From positions 90,125 to 154,124 of the forward strand of contig NZ_JSYP01000026.1 in assembly GCF_000813005.1 (NCBI RefSeq): a stretch of DNA of 64,000 nucleotides. The letters are read 5' to 3'. The stretch is from Flavobacterium sp. KMS (lineage in GTDB: Bacteria > Bacteroidota > Bacteroidia > Flavobacteriales > Flavobacteriaceae). Of the stretch, positions 31,703-42,300 are shown piece after piece (position 1 is the stretch's first letter; every line of letters starts with the position of its first letter). The position numbers and the translations under genes are program-made. A model generated the notes under the pieces. The model was not told the origin of the DNA. It made no database searches and worked only from the letters and a program-made list of their open reading frames with translations.

Positions 31703-33283
31703 ATGGTAAAAGTAGAAGATGATTTAGTAGAATATGGCTACAGACGAGTTTTAATTACGATAACCGCAGTACTTTGTGCTTTGCTGGAAATCGTAGATAC
31801 AACTATCGTAAACGTAGCTTTAACCGACATGAGAGGAAGTCTCGGTGCTACATTAACAGATGTTGCATGGGTTATTACAGCTTATGCTATTGCAAATGTT
31901 ATTGTAATCCCAATGACGAGTTGGTTGTCACAACAATTTGGAAGACGAAATTATTTTGTAACGTCGATTATAATTTTCACCTTATCTTCTTTTTTATGTG
32001 GTAATGCCTCCAATATTTGGGAACTTATTGCATTCCGATTTATTCAGGGGCTTGGTGGTGGAGCATTATTAGTTACTGCGCAAACCATTATAACCGAGAG
32101 TTATCCTATTGCCAAACGAGGAATGGCTCAGGCAATTTACGGAATGGGAGTTATTGTAGGTCCAACTTTAGGTCCGCCTTTGGGAGGATATTTAGTAGAT
32201 AATTATTCTTGGCCGTATATTTTTTATATCAATATTCCATTAGGGATTATTGCTACAATTTTGGCAATTTCTTTCGTAAGAAGTCCAAAATATGGCGAAA
32301 AACTAAAAGCCAATCAAGTCGATTGGTGGGGAATAATATTCTTGGCGTCCTTTATTGGTTCTTTACAATTTGTTTTAGAACACGGACAACAAGACGATTG
32401 GTTCAATGATTCATTGATTGTAACATTAAGTGTAGTAACCGTTTTTGGGCTAGTATTATTTATCTGGCGAGAACTCACCTATAAACATCCAATTGTAAAT
32501 TTGAGTGTACTTAAAGATGGAAATCTCCGTATTGGTACCATAATGTGTTTCATTCTTGGGTTTGGACTTTATGGATCAACATTGATTATCCCGATTTATA
32601 CACAATCTGTCTTAGGATGGACAGCGACCGATGCCGGATTATTACTTATTCCGGGGTCGATTACAACCGCTTTTATGATGCCTATTATTGGTAAATTAAT
32701 TCAGAGAGGAGTTCCGCAAGGATATATGGTAGGAGTTGGATTCTTGATTTTCTTTTTCTTCACCTTTATGATGTATAATAATATGACTCCCGACACAGGA
32801 GTTGAACATTTATACTGGCCATTAATTTTAAGAGGTATTGGTTTAGGATTACTTTTTGTACCTATAACAACATTATCACTTTCGACCTTACAAGGAAAAC
32901 ATATTGGTGAGGGAGCTGCATTTACAGGAATGATGCGACAATTAGGAGGATCATTTGGTATTGCGATTATCACCACCTTTATTACGCGATTCAGTCAGAA
33001 ACATCGTGTAGATTTAGTATCTCATTTAGACGCAAGTAAATTTGAAGTACAACAAAGAGTTGCTATACTACAAAAAGGATTTATGTCTAAAGGATTTAGT
33101 AGTAATGAAGCTTTAAATAAAGCCTATCAGGTAATCGATTATTCGGTAATGAAACAAAGTACCGTTTTGGCGTACATGGATATATTTATGTACTTAGGTA
33201 TTATGTTTTTATGCTGTATTCCTATTATCCTTTTGATTAAAAAAGGAAAAAATAAAATCAACCCTGCCGATGCGATGCATTAA
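31703..33283 (+). CDS. DHA2 family multidrug efflux MFS transporter (EmrB-like)
   Basis: A 526-aa inner-membrane transporter with about 14 transmembrane segments. Diagnostic motifs are the first-helix DTTIVNVALTDM near residue 32, the motif-C-like GxxxGPxLGGYL near 150 (VGPTLGPPLGGYLV) and the A-motif SWLSQQFGRRNYFV in the 2-3 loop. It exports hydrophobic drugs in exchange for protons with the HlyD and TolC partners encoded upstream. The operon ends at a strong terminator 40 bp later. Confidence 0.96.
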   Translation: MVKVEDDLVEYGYRRVLITITAVLCALLEIVDTTIVNVALTDMRGSLGATLTDVAWVITAYAIANVIVIPMTSWLSQQFGRRNYFVTSIIIFTLSSFLCGNASNIWELIAFRFIQGLGGGALLVTAQTIITESYPIAKRGMAQAIYGMGVIVGPTLGPPLGGYLVDNYSWPYIFYINIPLGIIATILAISFVRSPKYGEKLKANQVDWWGIIFLASFIGSLQFVLEHGQQDDWFNDSLIVTLSVVTVFGLVLFIWRELTYKHPIVNLSVLKDGNLRIGTIMCFILGFGLYGSTLIIPIYTQSVLGWTATDAGLLLIPGSITTAFMMPIIGKLIQRGVPQGYMVGVGFLIFFFFTFMMYNNMTPDTGVEHLYWPLILRGIGLGLLFVPITTLSLSTLQGKHIGEGAAFTGMMRQLGGSFGIAIITTFITRFSQKHRVDLVSHLDASKFEVQQRVAILQKGFMSKGFSSNEALNKAYQVIDYSVMKQSTVLAYMDIFMYLGIMFLCCIPIILLIKKGKNKINPADAMH

Positions 33284-33324
33284 TAAAGCAGATCTAGAAT
33301 AAATAATCTTAAGTATTTATATTT

Positions 33325-33362
33325 AAAGCCGTTGCGAAAGTTTTTTCGCAACGGCTTTTTAT
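33325..33362 (+). terminator. Terminator of the tetR-tolC-hlyD-emrB operon
   Basis: A perfect 15-bp stem (33325-33339 with 33344-33358) with a 4-nt loop is followed by T residues. Confidence 0.93.
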
Positions 33363-33481
33363 TTTCACGTACATTATTTAGGATAAAAAACTATCTTTAT
33401 TATTAAATACGAACCACATAATATAAAACTTTCTTACGAATAATTATGCTGTATTACCAAACACAATAAAGATTTATTTCA

Positions 33482-33511
33482 TTGCGAAATAATATTTATA
33501 GAGTATATTTG
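33482..33511 (+). promoter_or_regulatory. Consensus Bacteroidota promoter
   Basis: TTG at 33482-33484, exactly 19 bases, then TATATTTG at 33504-33511. This is the full -33/-7 consensus and predicts a start near 33518, with a leader of about 38 nt. Confidence 0.85.
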
Positions 33512-33555
33512 CACTTGCTTTTTAGCAGCAATAAAAACAAAAAAATAGTTAAGTT

Positions 33556-34095
33556 ATGGTTTATAAATTTAGAGTAATTCTAGATGCAGAAGAAGATATT
33601 TTTAGAGATATAGCAATTCTTGAAGAAGATACTTTAGAAGATTTACACAACGCCATCTTCAATTCTTTTGGTTTTGACGGAATGGAAGTAGCTTCATTTT
33701 ATACCTGCGATGAAACTTGGAATCAAGAAGATGAAATTCCACTTTTTGATACCGGAGATGTTCCTGGCGAACAAAAAACAATGAGTGATTATACTTTATC
33801 AGATATACTAGATAAAGAAAACACTAAGATTATATATGTCTACGATTTTATCCATATGTGGACATTTTTGGTTGAACTAGCTGCAGTAGAAGACCAAGTT
33901 GCTGGTAATCTTTATCCAGAAACACTTTTCTCTCATGGTGAAATGCCAGACGATTCAGGAGAAAAAAACTTCGAAGCAGATATGCATGATGATATCTATG
34001 GCGAATTTGAAGATGATTTAGACGAAGACGATTTAGATATGTTCGAAGGAGACGATAGTTTCGAAGATTATGGATTTGAAGAGAATTGGAATTAA
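33556..34095 (+). CDS. pRiA4b ORF-3-like / IS1096 passenger TnpR-like protein
   Basis: A 179-aa very acidic protein. The N-terminus (MVYKFRVILDAEEDIFRDI, then LEDLHNAIFNSFGFDGME and ASFYTC) matches the plasmid pRiA4b ORF-3 family, once linked to IS1096 passenger genes. No resolvase motif is visible and there is no transposon around it. The C-terminal 60 residues are mostly Asp, Glu and Phe. It is conserved across Flavobacteriia and probably housekeeping, but its function is unknown. It has one of the best promoters in the window. Confidence 0.8.
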   Translation: MVYKFRVILDAEEDIFRDIAILEEDTLEDLHNAIFNSFGFDGMEVASFYTCDETWNQEDEIPLFDTGDVPGEQKTMSDYTLSDILDKENTKIIYVYDFIHMWTFLVELAAVEDQVAGNLYPETLFSHGEMPDDSGEKNFEADMHDDIYGEFEDDLDEDDLDMFEGDDSFEDYGFEENWN

Positions 34096-34101
34096 ATTCT
34101 T

Positions 34102-34584
34102 GAGGTACTAAGGTTCTAAGTTGCAAAGATTCTAAGTTTTAAAAAATTAAAGATTTTTCTTATATTTATTGAAATTAAATTTTCAAATATGAGTAATTTC
34201 AAAAAGCTTTTAATCTGGCAAAAATCGATGTCCTTAATTACCAAAATCTATATTTCAACAAATAATTTTCCAAAAGAAGAAGTCTTCGGATTAACTTCAC
34301 AAATAAGACGAAGCTCGATTTCAATTCCAAGCAATATTGCTGAAGGATTTGGACGAGAAAGCAACAAAGATTTTTTACGCTTTTTAAACATTTCAATAGG
34401 TTCTTTATTTGAAATGCAAACACAATTAGAAATTGCTAAAAATATAGCATATCTAAACGAAGACGAATTTAATAATTTATATGAGGATAGTCGAGAAGTA
34501 GAAAGAATGTTAGTTTCTTTTATTAATAAATTAAAAGAAAGAAGCTAAATCTCAGTACCTTTAAAACTTAGCACCTCAGAACCT
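34102..34584. repeat. Inverted word repeats flanking the second four-helix-bundle gene
   Basis: The left block 34102-34143 reads AGGTACTAAGGTTCTAAG and ends CTAAGTTTTAAA (34132-34143). The right block 34551-34584 is in inverse orientation and holds the exact complement TTTAAAACTTAG (34560-34571) and CACCTCAGAACCT. The gene at 34189-34548 lies between. Pairing is shorter and less perfect than around the trp-operon copy. Confidence 0.75.
34189..34548 (+). CDS. Four-helix-bundle protein of the 23S rRNA intervening-sequence (S23/IVP) family
   Basis: A 119-aa helical protein, the second family member in this window. Signature segments are FKKLLIWQKSMSLITKIY, GLTSQIRRSSISIPSNIAEG and FLRFLNISIGSLFEMQTQL. 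It differs clearly in sequence from the copy at 21777, so the two are not a recent duplication. It stands 93 bp after the acidic protein gene and 43 bp before ndpA, with inverted word repeats on both sides. Molecular role unknown. Confidence 0.92.
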   Translation: MSNFKKLLIWQKSMSLITKIYISTNNFPKEEVFGLTSQIRRSSISIPSNIAEGFGRESNKDFLRFLNISIGSLFEMQTQLEIAKNIAYLNEDEFNNLYEDSREVERMLVSFINKLKERS

Positions 34585-34591
34585 AAAAAAA

Positions 34592-35650
34592 ATGATAAAC
34601 CTTTTCAACACCCACATCGACACGCTTGCGATTCACCGCGTAGGAAACAAGAGCAGAAACGAAGCTATTTTTTTATCAGACCAGCCATTTAATTTAAATG
34701 ACGAAATCGTTCCTCTGATAAAAGAATACTTTTTCAAGCCTTTTAGAGAGAAAGAAGAAAACTATTATCAGTTTGCACACGAAGTCGATTTGGATTATAA
34801 CGACATGTTTAAATATGCTACTGAGATTTTTGACAATCCAGGAAATTTACAGGAAGTTTCAAAAAGAATTACAACACATTTATACGAGCAATCAAACCAC
34901 CCGCACATTAAAAACGGTGAGGTTTATGTAACGTATTTAACAAATTTAAGTATCGATAATAATGTTGTTGATGCAATTGGAATTTTTAAAAGCGAATTAC
35001 AAGCAGACTTTTTACAATTTGAAGAAAAAGACAGCAACCTTGAAATGATTTTGCAACAAGGTATCAACCTTAACAAATTAGACAAAGGGTGTTTGATTTT
35101 TAATTATAAAAAAGACGAAGGGTATAAAATCCTAACTGTAGATAGCAACCGTTATGACGCACGTTACTGGTTAGAGCACTTTTTATCTGTAGATGCCTTT
35201 GAAGATGAAAACTTCATCACCAAGAAATACTTAAAATTCTGTCAGAGCTTTGCAAAAGATGTAGTATTGCCAGCAGAAGATAAAAAAGAAGAAGTAATGT
35301 TCATGAACCGTTCTGTGAATTATTTCGCAAAGAACGATCAGTTTGAAGAGCAAAATTTCCTAAACGAAGTATTAGACAATCCAGATTTAATTCCTGAATT
35401 TAAAAACTACAAAGTTGATAAAGGAGAGAAATACAGTATCGAAGATATTACAACCTTCCCTATTGCCAACTCTGCAGTTTCTGATGCAAGAAAATCAATC
35501 AAAAACGTTATCAACTTAGACACACATATACAAATCAAGATGGATTTTATTAATCCTGAAAGTGCTGAAAAATTTGTAGAAAAAGGTTGGGATGAAGAAA
35601 AACAAATGTATTATTACTTAGTTTATTTCAACAAAGAAGAGAAGAGTTAA
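34592..35650 (+). CDS. Nucleoid-associated protein, NdpA/YejK family
   Basis: A 352-aa cytosolic protein of the NdpA family, which associates with the nucleoid in Gram-negative bacteria. The N-terminus (IDTLAIHRVGNKSRNEAIFLS) and the mid-region pattern HPHIKNGEVYVTYL are characteristic, as are KGCLIFNYKKDEGYKILTV and RYWLEHFL. It is followed by a strong terminator, and a word repeat ending in an A-tract precedes its ATG. Family identity is clear; the role is poorly defined. Confidence 0.9.
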   Translation: MINLFNTHIDTLAIHRVGNKSRNEAIFLSDQPFNLNDEIVPLIKEYFFKPFREKEENYYQFAHEVDLDYNDMFKYATEIFDNPGNLQEVSKRITTHLYEQSNHPHIKNGEVYVTYLTNLSIDNNVVDAIGIFKSELQADFLQFEEKDSNLEMILQQGINLNKLDKGCLIFNYKKDEGYKILTVDSNRYDARYWLEHFLSVDAFEDENFITKKYLKFCQSFAKDVVLPAEDKKEEVMFMNRSVNYFAKNDQFEEQNFLNEVLDNPDLIPEFKNYKVDKGEKYSIEDITTFPIANSAVSDARKSIKNVINLDTHIQIKMDFINPESAEKFVEKGWDEEKQMYYYLVYFNKEEKS

Positions 35651-35688
35651 TATTAATTCTTATTCAATTTCACACTTACTCAAAATCA

Positions 35689-35720
35689 AAGCCTCAACTA
35701 CCATAGTTGAGGCTTTTTTT
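35689..35720 (+). terminator. Terminator after ndpA
   Basis: A perfect 12-bp stem (35689-35700 with 35704-35715), a 3-nt loop and a T-run. Confidence 0.93.
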
Positions 35721-35765
35721 ATAAAAATAAAGGCAAAAATAAAGGGCTTAGATTCTGTTTATTAG

Positions 35766-35773
35766 TAATTTTG
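35766..35773 (+). promoter_or_regulatory. Candidate promoter of the GAF-domain gene, -7 element
   Basis: TAATTTTG matches TAnnTTTG and lies 23 bp before the ATG. No TTG at 19-bp spacing is present. Confidence 0.5.
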
Positions 35774-35795
35774 TATACTAATAAATAATACTCCT

Positions 35796-38159
35796 ATGAA
35801 ATATCATTTATTCAACGAAAGCCCTTTTAAGACTCTAATCTCATTTCATAAAATTATTGAAGTTTTAGAGCAAATTGCACAATCAGATATCGATTATCGT
35901 TCTAATTATGCCAAGGCGCTTTTGAAAGAAGTAGAGAACTTTCCAGAATTTAGAACAGGAATTGAAGATTTCTCAGTGATTAAAAAGAATGAAACTTTAA
36001 TCAGTCATTTATTAGCCGATTTATTCCCAACAGCATTAACGAATAATGAAATTAAAGCTGTTACGGTTCCATTTCAGAACTTCACCTTCAATTATACCGA
36101 AAGATTCAAAAAGATACTTAAAGACGCAGGTACAAATTTTGACGTAACCATACGCGACTTCGATGAACAAGAATTTTATATAACTAATTGTTGTTTAATA
36201 TTAGGCGTTTACTACAAACAAAATATAGACTTTAATAAACCTTTCTTTTATGATATTCCAGATGCTAACGGAATCATAAATCATTATCGCATTTTGTATA
36301 ATGCTGATTTCATGGAAATCATTCCTTCTGATAATGCTCCAAAACTAACACAAGAAGACATCGATTTATTAATTGATAATTACGATGATATTGCTTTGTG
36401 GAAAGAGAAATTTCCTGTTGGGAGCTGGACTCTAAAAGGTTTTGGTATTATTGTTTTATTTGATGCTACTACAGAAAATGCTATTTCTAATTTTAAAAGT
36501 AATCTATTAAAATCAGATGCAAAAACTGTTGCAACCGACGAAATCATAACAAGCATCTTCAAATCGATCTTTAAGGTTCCTAATTTAAAAGTAGGTTTCA
36601 TCATTTATAATCCTGAAGAAGAAAAATTTATTAGACCGATGAAATTTGAAAATAAACTGCAAAGTTTTTTACTTTCAAAAGATCAGGAAATAGATTGTAA
36701 AAATGCTTTTTTTGGATGTTCATTTGAAAATCTATTAAGTAAAAAAGAACCTCTTGTAATTTCTAATGTCAAAAAATTTATTGAGGAATCTGAGAATAAA
36801 AAACTTGGCGAACATTTACTAAAACAAAACATAAACAGTTGTGTTTTCGCACCAATTATAAAAGACGGTCATTTATTGGGCGTTGTCGAATTGGTTTCAT
36901 CCGACCCAAGAGTGCTTAATACAATAAATGCAAACAAACTAAACTTGGTCATACCCTATTTAGTCGATACTATTGAAAGATACAATATCGATATGCAACA
37001 CCAGATAGAAGCTGTTATTCAGAGAGAATACACTACTATCCACCCGAGTGTTTATTGGAAATTTAGAAAAGAATCCGAAAAATATTTCCAAAACAGCAAT
37101 CAGACAAAAGATTATATTTTTAAAGAAATTGTCTTTAAAGAAGTTTTTCCTTTATACGGACAAATTGATATTAAAGGTTCATCGGAACACCGAAATGAAA
37201 CAGTAAAATGTGATTTAAAAAATCAATTGGAAATGTTACTGGAAATCTTTGAAAATCAAAAAGAAAATTCAAATCTAATTCTTCTGGAGCAACGCAAGTT
37301 CGAATTACATTCCCTTCTGGAAGAACTTGATTCGCCATTAAAAGCAGATTCTGAACAACACATTCAGCGATATATTGAAGACGAAATACATCCGATTTTA
37401 AAAAACACTAAAAGCAATTCTAAAGCAGAAAAACTTGAACAAAAATACTTTGAAAGTCTAGACGAAAAAACGGGTTTATTTTATCAGGAAAGAAAGAAAT
37501 TTGATAATGCAATGTCTATTATCAATAAAAAACTTGCTGCCATTCTTGACAAAAAACAAATTGAAGCGCAACAAATATATCCGCATTATTACGAACGTTT
37601 CAAAACGGATGGTGTTGAACACAATTTGTACATAGGAGCTTCTATTGCACCTACAAAACCATTTGATGTCATGTACCTGCATAATTTAAGATTGTGGCAG
37701 TTACAAACATTATGCGAAATGGAACTAGAGCATCATCAGCTTAAAACTTCATTGCCATATGACCTTGATGTTACCTCGCTAATTTTGGTCTTTAGCTCCC
37801 CTATTTCTATCCGTTTTAGAATGGACGAAAAACGTTTTGATGTAGACGGAACTTATAATGCACGATATGAAGTTGTAAAGAAACGTATTGACAAAGCACA
37901 CATCAAGGATAGTAAAGAGCGTATTACCGAAAAAGAAAAAATAACAATTGTATATTCTCATAATAGTGAAGAAGCAGAGTATTTAAAATATATTAAATAC
38001 CTACAATTCAAGAAAATTCTAGAACCCCAAATAGAACAATTTGAGGTAGAAGATTTACAAGGTGTATCTGGTCTAAGAGCTATTCGTGTAAAAGTGGTAA
38101 ACAACGTACCAGCTGCTCTAAAAATCACATATCAAGATTTATTAGATGAATTAAAATAA
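35796..38159 (+). CDS. Large GAF-domain protein of unknown function
   Basis: A 787-aa soluble protein. Residues about 240-395 form a GAF domain (VGFIIYNPEEEKFIRPM, then VFAPIIKDGHLLGVVELVS), a fold that binds small ligands including cyclic nucleotides. The long flanking regions are helical with no catalytic motif that I recognise; there is no kinase, cyclase, GGDEF or HTH domain. The gene converges on the HD-PycTM gene with only 2 bp between stop codons. If the GAF domain binds a nucleotide, it could act with that neighbour, but convergent order gives no proof. Confidence 0.78.
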   Translation: MKYHLFNESPFKTLISFHKIIEVLEQIAQSDIDYRSNYAKALLKEVENFPEFRTGIEDFSVIKKNETLISHLLADLFPTALTNNEIKAVTVPFQNFTFNYTERFKKILKDAGTNFDVTIRDFDEQEFYITNCCLILGVYYKQNIDFNKPFFYDIPDANGIINHYRILYNADFMEIIPSDNAPKLTQEDIDLLIDNYDDIALWKEKFPVGSWTLKGFGIIVLFDATTENAISNFKSNLLKSDAKTVATDEIITSIFKSIFKVPNLKVGFIIYNPEEEKFIRPMKFENKLQSFLLSKDQEIDCKNAFFGCSFENLLSKKEPLVISNVKKFIEESENKKLGEHLLKQNINSCVFAPIIKDGHLLGVVELVSSDPRVLNTINANKLNLVIPYLVDTIERYNIDMQHQIEAVIQREYTTIHPSVYWKFRKESEKYFQNSNQTKDYIFKEIVFKEVFPLYGQIDIKGSSEHRNETVKCDLKNQLEMLLEIFENQKENSNLILLEQRKFELHSLLEELDSPLKADSEQHIQRYIEDEIHPILKNTKSNSKAEKLEQKYFESLDEKTGLFYQERKKFDNAMSIINKKLAAILDKKQIEAQQIYPHYYERFKTDGVEHNLYIGASIAPTKPFDVMYLHNLRLWQLQTLCEMELEHHQLKTSLPYDLDVTSLILVFSSPISIRFRMDEKRFDVDGTYNARYEVVKKRIDKAHIKDSKERITEKEKITIVYSHNSEEAEYLKYIKYLQFKKILEPQIEQFEVEDLQGVSGLRAIRVKVVNNVPAALKITYQDLLDELK

Positions 38160-38161
38160 AC

Positions 38162-39349
38162 CTAAAGCGTTCTAAAAGCAATAACGAATGCTAAGACTGT
38201 AATGATAATACCAATCATAAAAAGATTGTATGCAACTCTTAGCAAGCGGTATTTTCTTTCGAGTACAACTCCTAGATAGTATAAATCTTTGATCATTGTA
38301 CCGTATAGATAATCTTTGTCTTTCATCATTTCGTTCATTGCCCACTCATACTCATGTAAAGGCATTTTATAAAAATTCCCGAAGAACAATAAATTGATTT
38401 TTTTTGCTTCGATATCTTCACGCGTAAAAACTCCAGTTGTAACTTTTGGTCTTGTCGAGAGTATGGCAAAAATTATAGTAATAACACTAGATATCAACAT
38501 TATAAAAGTGGGAATTACTAAATGTGCATTCTTAGGGCTATCTAATTTGGGAATAATTGTAGAAAGTGCTATCGAAATAATAATAGCATTTACAGACAAA
38601 AGAATATTTGCTTTGCTATCGGCAATACCACTTAATCGGGTATGATTACCAAGTGTTACTCTAAAAAGAGTATCAATTCCTCTATCAGGTTTTTCTAATT
38701 TATTTTTCTTCTTTTTAGTTACTTCTCCTAACTCTTCGCTAATTTTCGATTCTTGCTTATCCATTTTTTTATGAATCTTTTTTAAATTTTTTTCTTTCAA
38801 AGGTTGCCATTTTTCTTTGGCATAATCAGTATAAAAATGATGTTTATTTTCTAAAAAGTCCAAATTTACGATTGCCCATTCTTCATCCGAAAACACTTTA
38901 TTTTCAGTATTTTGCCACTCCATTCTTAAACATTCACAACTGCTAACATACTCGCTGGTTGTAATATGAACGTAATCAGCATCTTTTATAATTTTTTCTA
39001 AATGACTATTAGGCTCATAACATTTTGCAGTAGCAGCTATTAAATCTGAAACACTTTTGATAAACTCAGGAGATTTATTTTTATCACTTAAAAAATCGGT
39101 TACTATTCTTACACTCTCTTTTTCATGATTGTTATTTCCTTTAATATACCCCGTATCATGAAACCAAGCCGCAACCAAAAGCATCTCTTTATCATCTACC
39201 CCTACATTTTCATTGGCACACAGCTCTTTAACAGCATTTACAACATTCGTTGTGTGGTTAAAATTATGGTATGAATATAAAATAGAAAGTTTATCTTTGA
39301 GTAAGTTATAAACAAAATCTTCGGACTGCTCTAATAGGGTCATAAACAT
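38162..39349 (-). CDS. HD domain fused to a PycTM-type membrane module (Pycsar effector-like)
   Basis: A 395-aa protein. Residues about 20-130 form an HD-superfamily phosphohydrolase with His32, the His64-Asp65 pair in AAWFHDTGY and a later Asp (DADYVH). Residues about 180-220 are a charged linker. From about 225 comes a PycTM-like module: LFRVTLGNHTRLSGIADSKA, then hydrophobic helices near 247-266, 277-298 and 370-393. In Pycsar antiphage systems PycTM disrupts the inner membrane on cCMP or cUMP binding. Here there is no adjacent nucleotide cyclase. HD-PycTM fusions occur in Flavobacteriia chromosomes; a signalling role is also possible. Confidence 0.85.
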   Translation of the reverse strand: MFMTLLEQSEDFVYNLLKDKLSILYSYHNFNHTTNVVNAVKELCANENVGVDDKEMLLVAAWFHDTGYIKGNNNHEKESVRIVTDFLSDKNKSPEFIKSVSDLIAATAKCYEPNSHLEKIIKDADYVHITTSEYVSSCECLRMEWQNTENKVFSDEEWAIVNLDFLENKHHFYTDYAKEKWQPLKEKNLKKIHKKMDKQESKISEELGEVTKKKKNKLEKPDRGIDTLFRVTLGNHTRLSGIADSKANILLSVNAIIISIALSTIIPKLDSPKNAHLVIPTFIMLISSVITIIFAILSTRPKVTTGVFTREDIEAKKINLLFFGNFYKMPLHEYEWAMNEMMKDKDYLYGTMIKDLYYLGVVLERKYRLLRVAYNLFMIGIIITVLAFVIAFRTL

Positions 39350-39368
39350 ATTTTTATACTACTAAATT

Positions 39369-42300
39369 ATGAAATTGTTTTCGGATAATCATTTTATAAA
39401 TAAGATTAACGCTTATTTAATTGGAATTTTAGGTTTATTTTTAATTCAATCTTGTGCAACACATCGCGCCCAATTAGGTAAAGATGTCAAAAATCCTATT
39501 TCACAAAACGCATTAGATACTTCAAAAATTGCCCATACTCTATATTTAGTTGGAGATGCAGGAAATGCTGACGAAGAACAAGCGCAACAAACGCTTGAGC
39601 TTTTGCATAAAAGACTTCAAAATTCAAATACAAACTCAACCCTTTTATTTTTGGGCGATAATATTTATCCTAAGGGTTTTCCTAATACTGACAATCCTGA
39701 AGCAAAAGCTCTCGCCGAAAAAAAACTAACAAACCAGCTAGAATTAACAAAAGGTTACAAAGGAAAAACAATCTTTATTCCTGGTAATCACGATTGGTAT
39801 AGTGGAATTAAAGGAATGGAACGTCAATCAAAATTTGTGACTACCTACCTAAACGATAAAAAAGCTTTCTTACCACAAAAAACTTGTGCTATCGAAGAAT
39901 TAAAAATCAATAAAAAAACTACTTTAATTGTTATAGACAGCCAGTGGTTTCTAGAAGATTGGGATGATAATCCAACTATCAATGACAATTGCGACATTAA
40001 AACTCGTGAAGCCTTTTTTGATGAACTGGAAAGTATCTTAAATAAAAATCAAGACAAAACTGTTCTTATTGCAGTTCATCACCCTTTAATGAGTAATGGT
40101 ACACATGGAGGTCAATTTTCTTTAGAAAAACAATTATTCCCTTTAGAACAAAAGATTCCACTACCAGTAATTGGTTCAGTAATAAACTTAATCCGAAAAA
40201 CATCAGGAGTAAGTCCGCAAGACATCCAAAATAAAACTTATACACAATTTATAAAAAGAGTAAAAACGCTTTTACAAAGTCAAGATAATGTTATTGTAAT
40301 TTCTGGTCATGACCATAACCTACAATACATTAACAATAGTAGTATTAAGCAAATTATAAGTGGTGCAGGTTCAAAATCTGAAGCTGCAAAAGCTGTATTC
40401 CCTAATGATTTTTCATACGGCGGAAATGGTTATGCTACATTGTCACTTTACAAAAATGGAGATACAAGACTTGCTTTTTTTGGTAACGAGAACAATAAAG
40501 AAAAGCTCTTATTTGATCAGAATATTATAACAGTAAAAGATACTGTTTACCATGAGAATCTGCCAAGTAAGTTTAATGCAATTACCAAAGCTTCTATTTA
40601 CTCGCCTGAAATGACTAAAAAAAGTATATTTCATAAATTCTTATTTGGGAAACATTACAGAAAATATTACAGCATGCCAATTGATGTTAAAACAGTTTCT
40701 TTAGATACTCTTTTTGGAGGTATAAAACCAAAACGCGAAGGCGGAGGACATCAATCTAAATCCTTACGTATTGTAGATAAAGACGGTAAAGAGTATGTAA
40801 TGCGTGCTCTGAAAAAAAGTGCTTCCCGTTTTATTCAGGCAGTAGCATTTAAGGATCAATTTGTCGAAAATCAATTTGATAAAACCTATGCCGAGAACTT
40901 TCTATTCGACTTTTATACCACTTCTCACCCATATACTCCATTTGCAGTAGGTAATCTGGCAGATAAAATAGGCGTTTCTCATACAAATCCCAAATTATAT
41001 TACATCCCTAAGCAAGAAACACTTAAAGGGTATAATTATAATTTTGGGGATGAATTATACATGGTCGAAGAACGCCCATCTAGTAGTCAGATAACTCAAA
41101 AAACCTTTGGTAATCCACTGGATATTATCAGTACCGATGATGTAATGAAAAATCTTCATAAGGATGAAAAATATACCATCGACGAAAAAGAATACATAAA
41201 AGCAAGATTATTTGATATGCTTATTGGCGATTGGGACAGACATAATGATCAATGGCGTTGGGGAGAATATCATGAAGGTGATAAAGTAGTTTACAAACCA
41301 ATTCCCAGAGATAGAGATCAGGCTTTTACAAAATATGATGGAGCATTACTTTCGCTTTTAATGCATATGCCAGCATTACGCCATATGCAAACGTTTAAAG
41401 ACGATATTAAAAATGTCAAATGGTTTAATCGTGAACCTTATCCACAAGACATTGCTTTCCTTAAAACGGCTCATGAAAAAGACTGGATTGATCAAGCCAA
41501 ATACATTCAGGAGAATCTTAGCGATGCCGATATTGATGCCGCTTTTAATAATTTACCAAAAGAAGTACAAGATGGAACTATTACTGACATTAAACGCAAA
41601 TTAAAACTGCGAAAAAAAGAACTTCAAAAATATGCGACTGAATATTATAAGGTTTTAGAAAAGACTGTTTTAATAGTTGGAACCGATAAAAAAGATAAAT
41701 TTATAATCACGCATAAAGCAAAAAACAAACTCGATGTCGATGTATATCGCATCAAGAAAACAGGAGAAGAATTTCTTTATACAAAAAATTTCACTGCAGG
41801 AAAAACTAAAAACCTTTGGATTTACGGATTAGATGATGATGATGTTTTTGAAGTAAAAGGAGATTTTAATTCTCGAATAAATATTCGTTTAATCGGCGGA
41901 CAAAATAATGATACCTATGCTGTAACTAACGGAAAAAGGGTAAAAATTTATGATTTTAAATCAAAAAACAATACATACGATTTAGATTCTAAAACAAAAA
42001 CAGTACTTACAGATGATTATGACACAAACCTTTATGACTATCAAAAAGTAAAATATAATGCTTTCTCTGGTTTACCATTTGGTGGTTATAATCCAGATGA
42101 CGGGGTAAAACTGGGTATTATTGCAAACTACACTGTAAACAGATTCAAGCAAAATCCATATACTCAAAAACACATATTAAAGGCCAATTACTTTTTTGCA
42201 ACCAATGGGTACGAACTTATTTATGATGGGCATTTTCCTAAAGTTTTAGGCAAATGGGATTTTGATATCCAATCGATTTTAACCAGCCCTAATTTTACGA

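Noticed and set aside
31774..32409. Extra ORFs inside the EmrB-like gene
   Set aside because: They are shadow frames with Cys/Tyr-rich nonsense composition under a clearly coding MFS transporter.
33556..34095. Active transposon passenger or resolvase gene
   Set aside because: The pRiA4b ORF-3/IS1096 label is historical; there are no terminal repeats, transposase or resolvase motifs nearby.
35796..38159. GAF protein as a nucleotide cyclase partner for HD-PycTM
   Set aside because: No cyclase, GGDEF or other catalytic motif could be found, and the genes are convergent rather than in one operon, so I do not call a complete Pycsar system.
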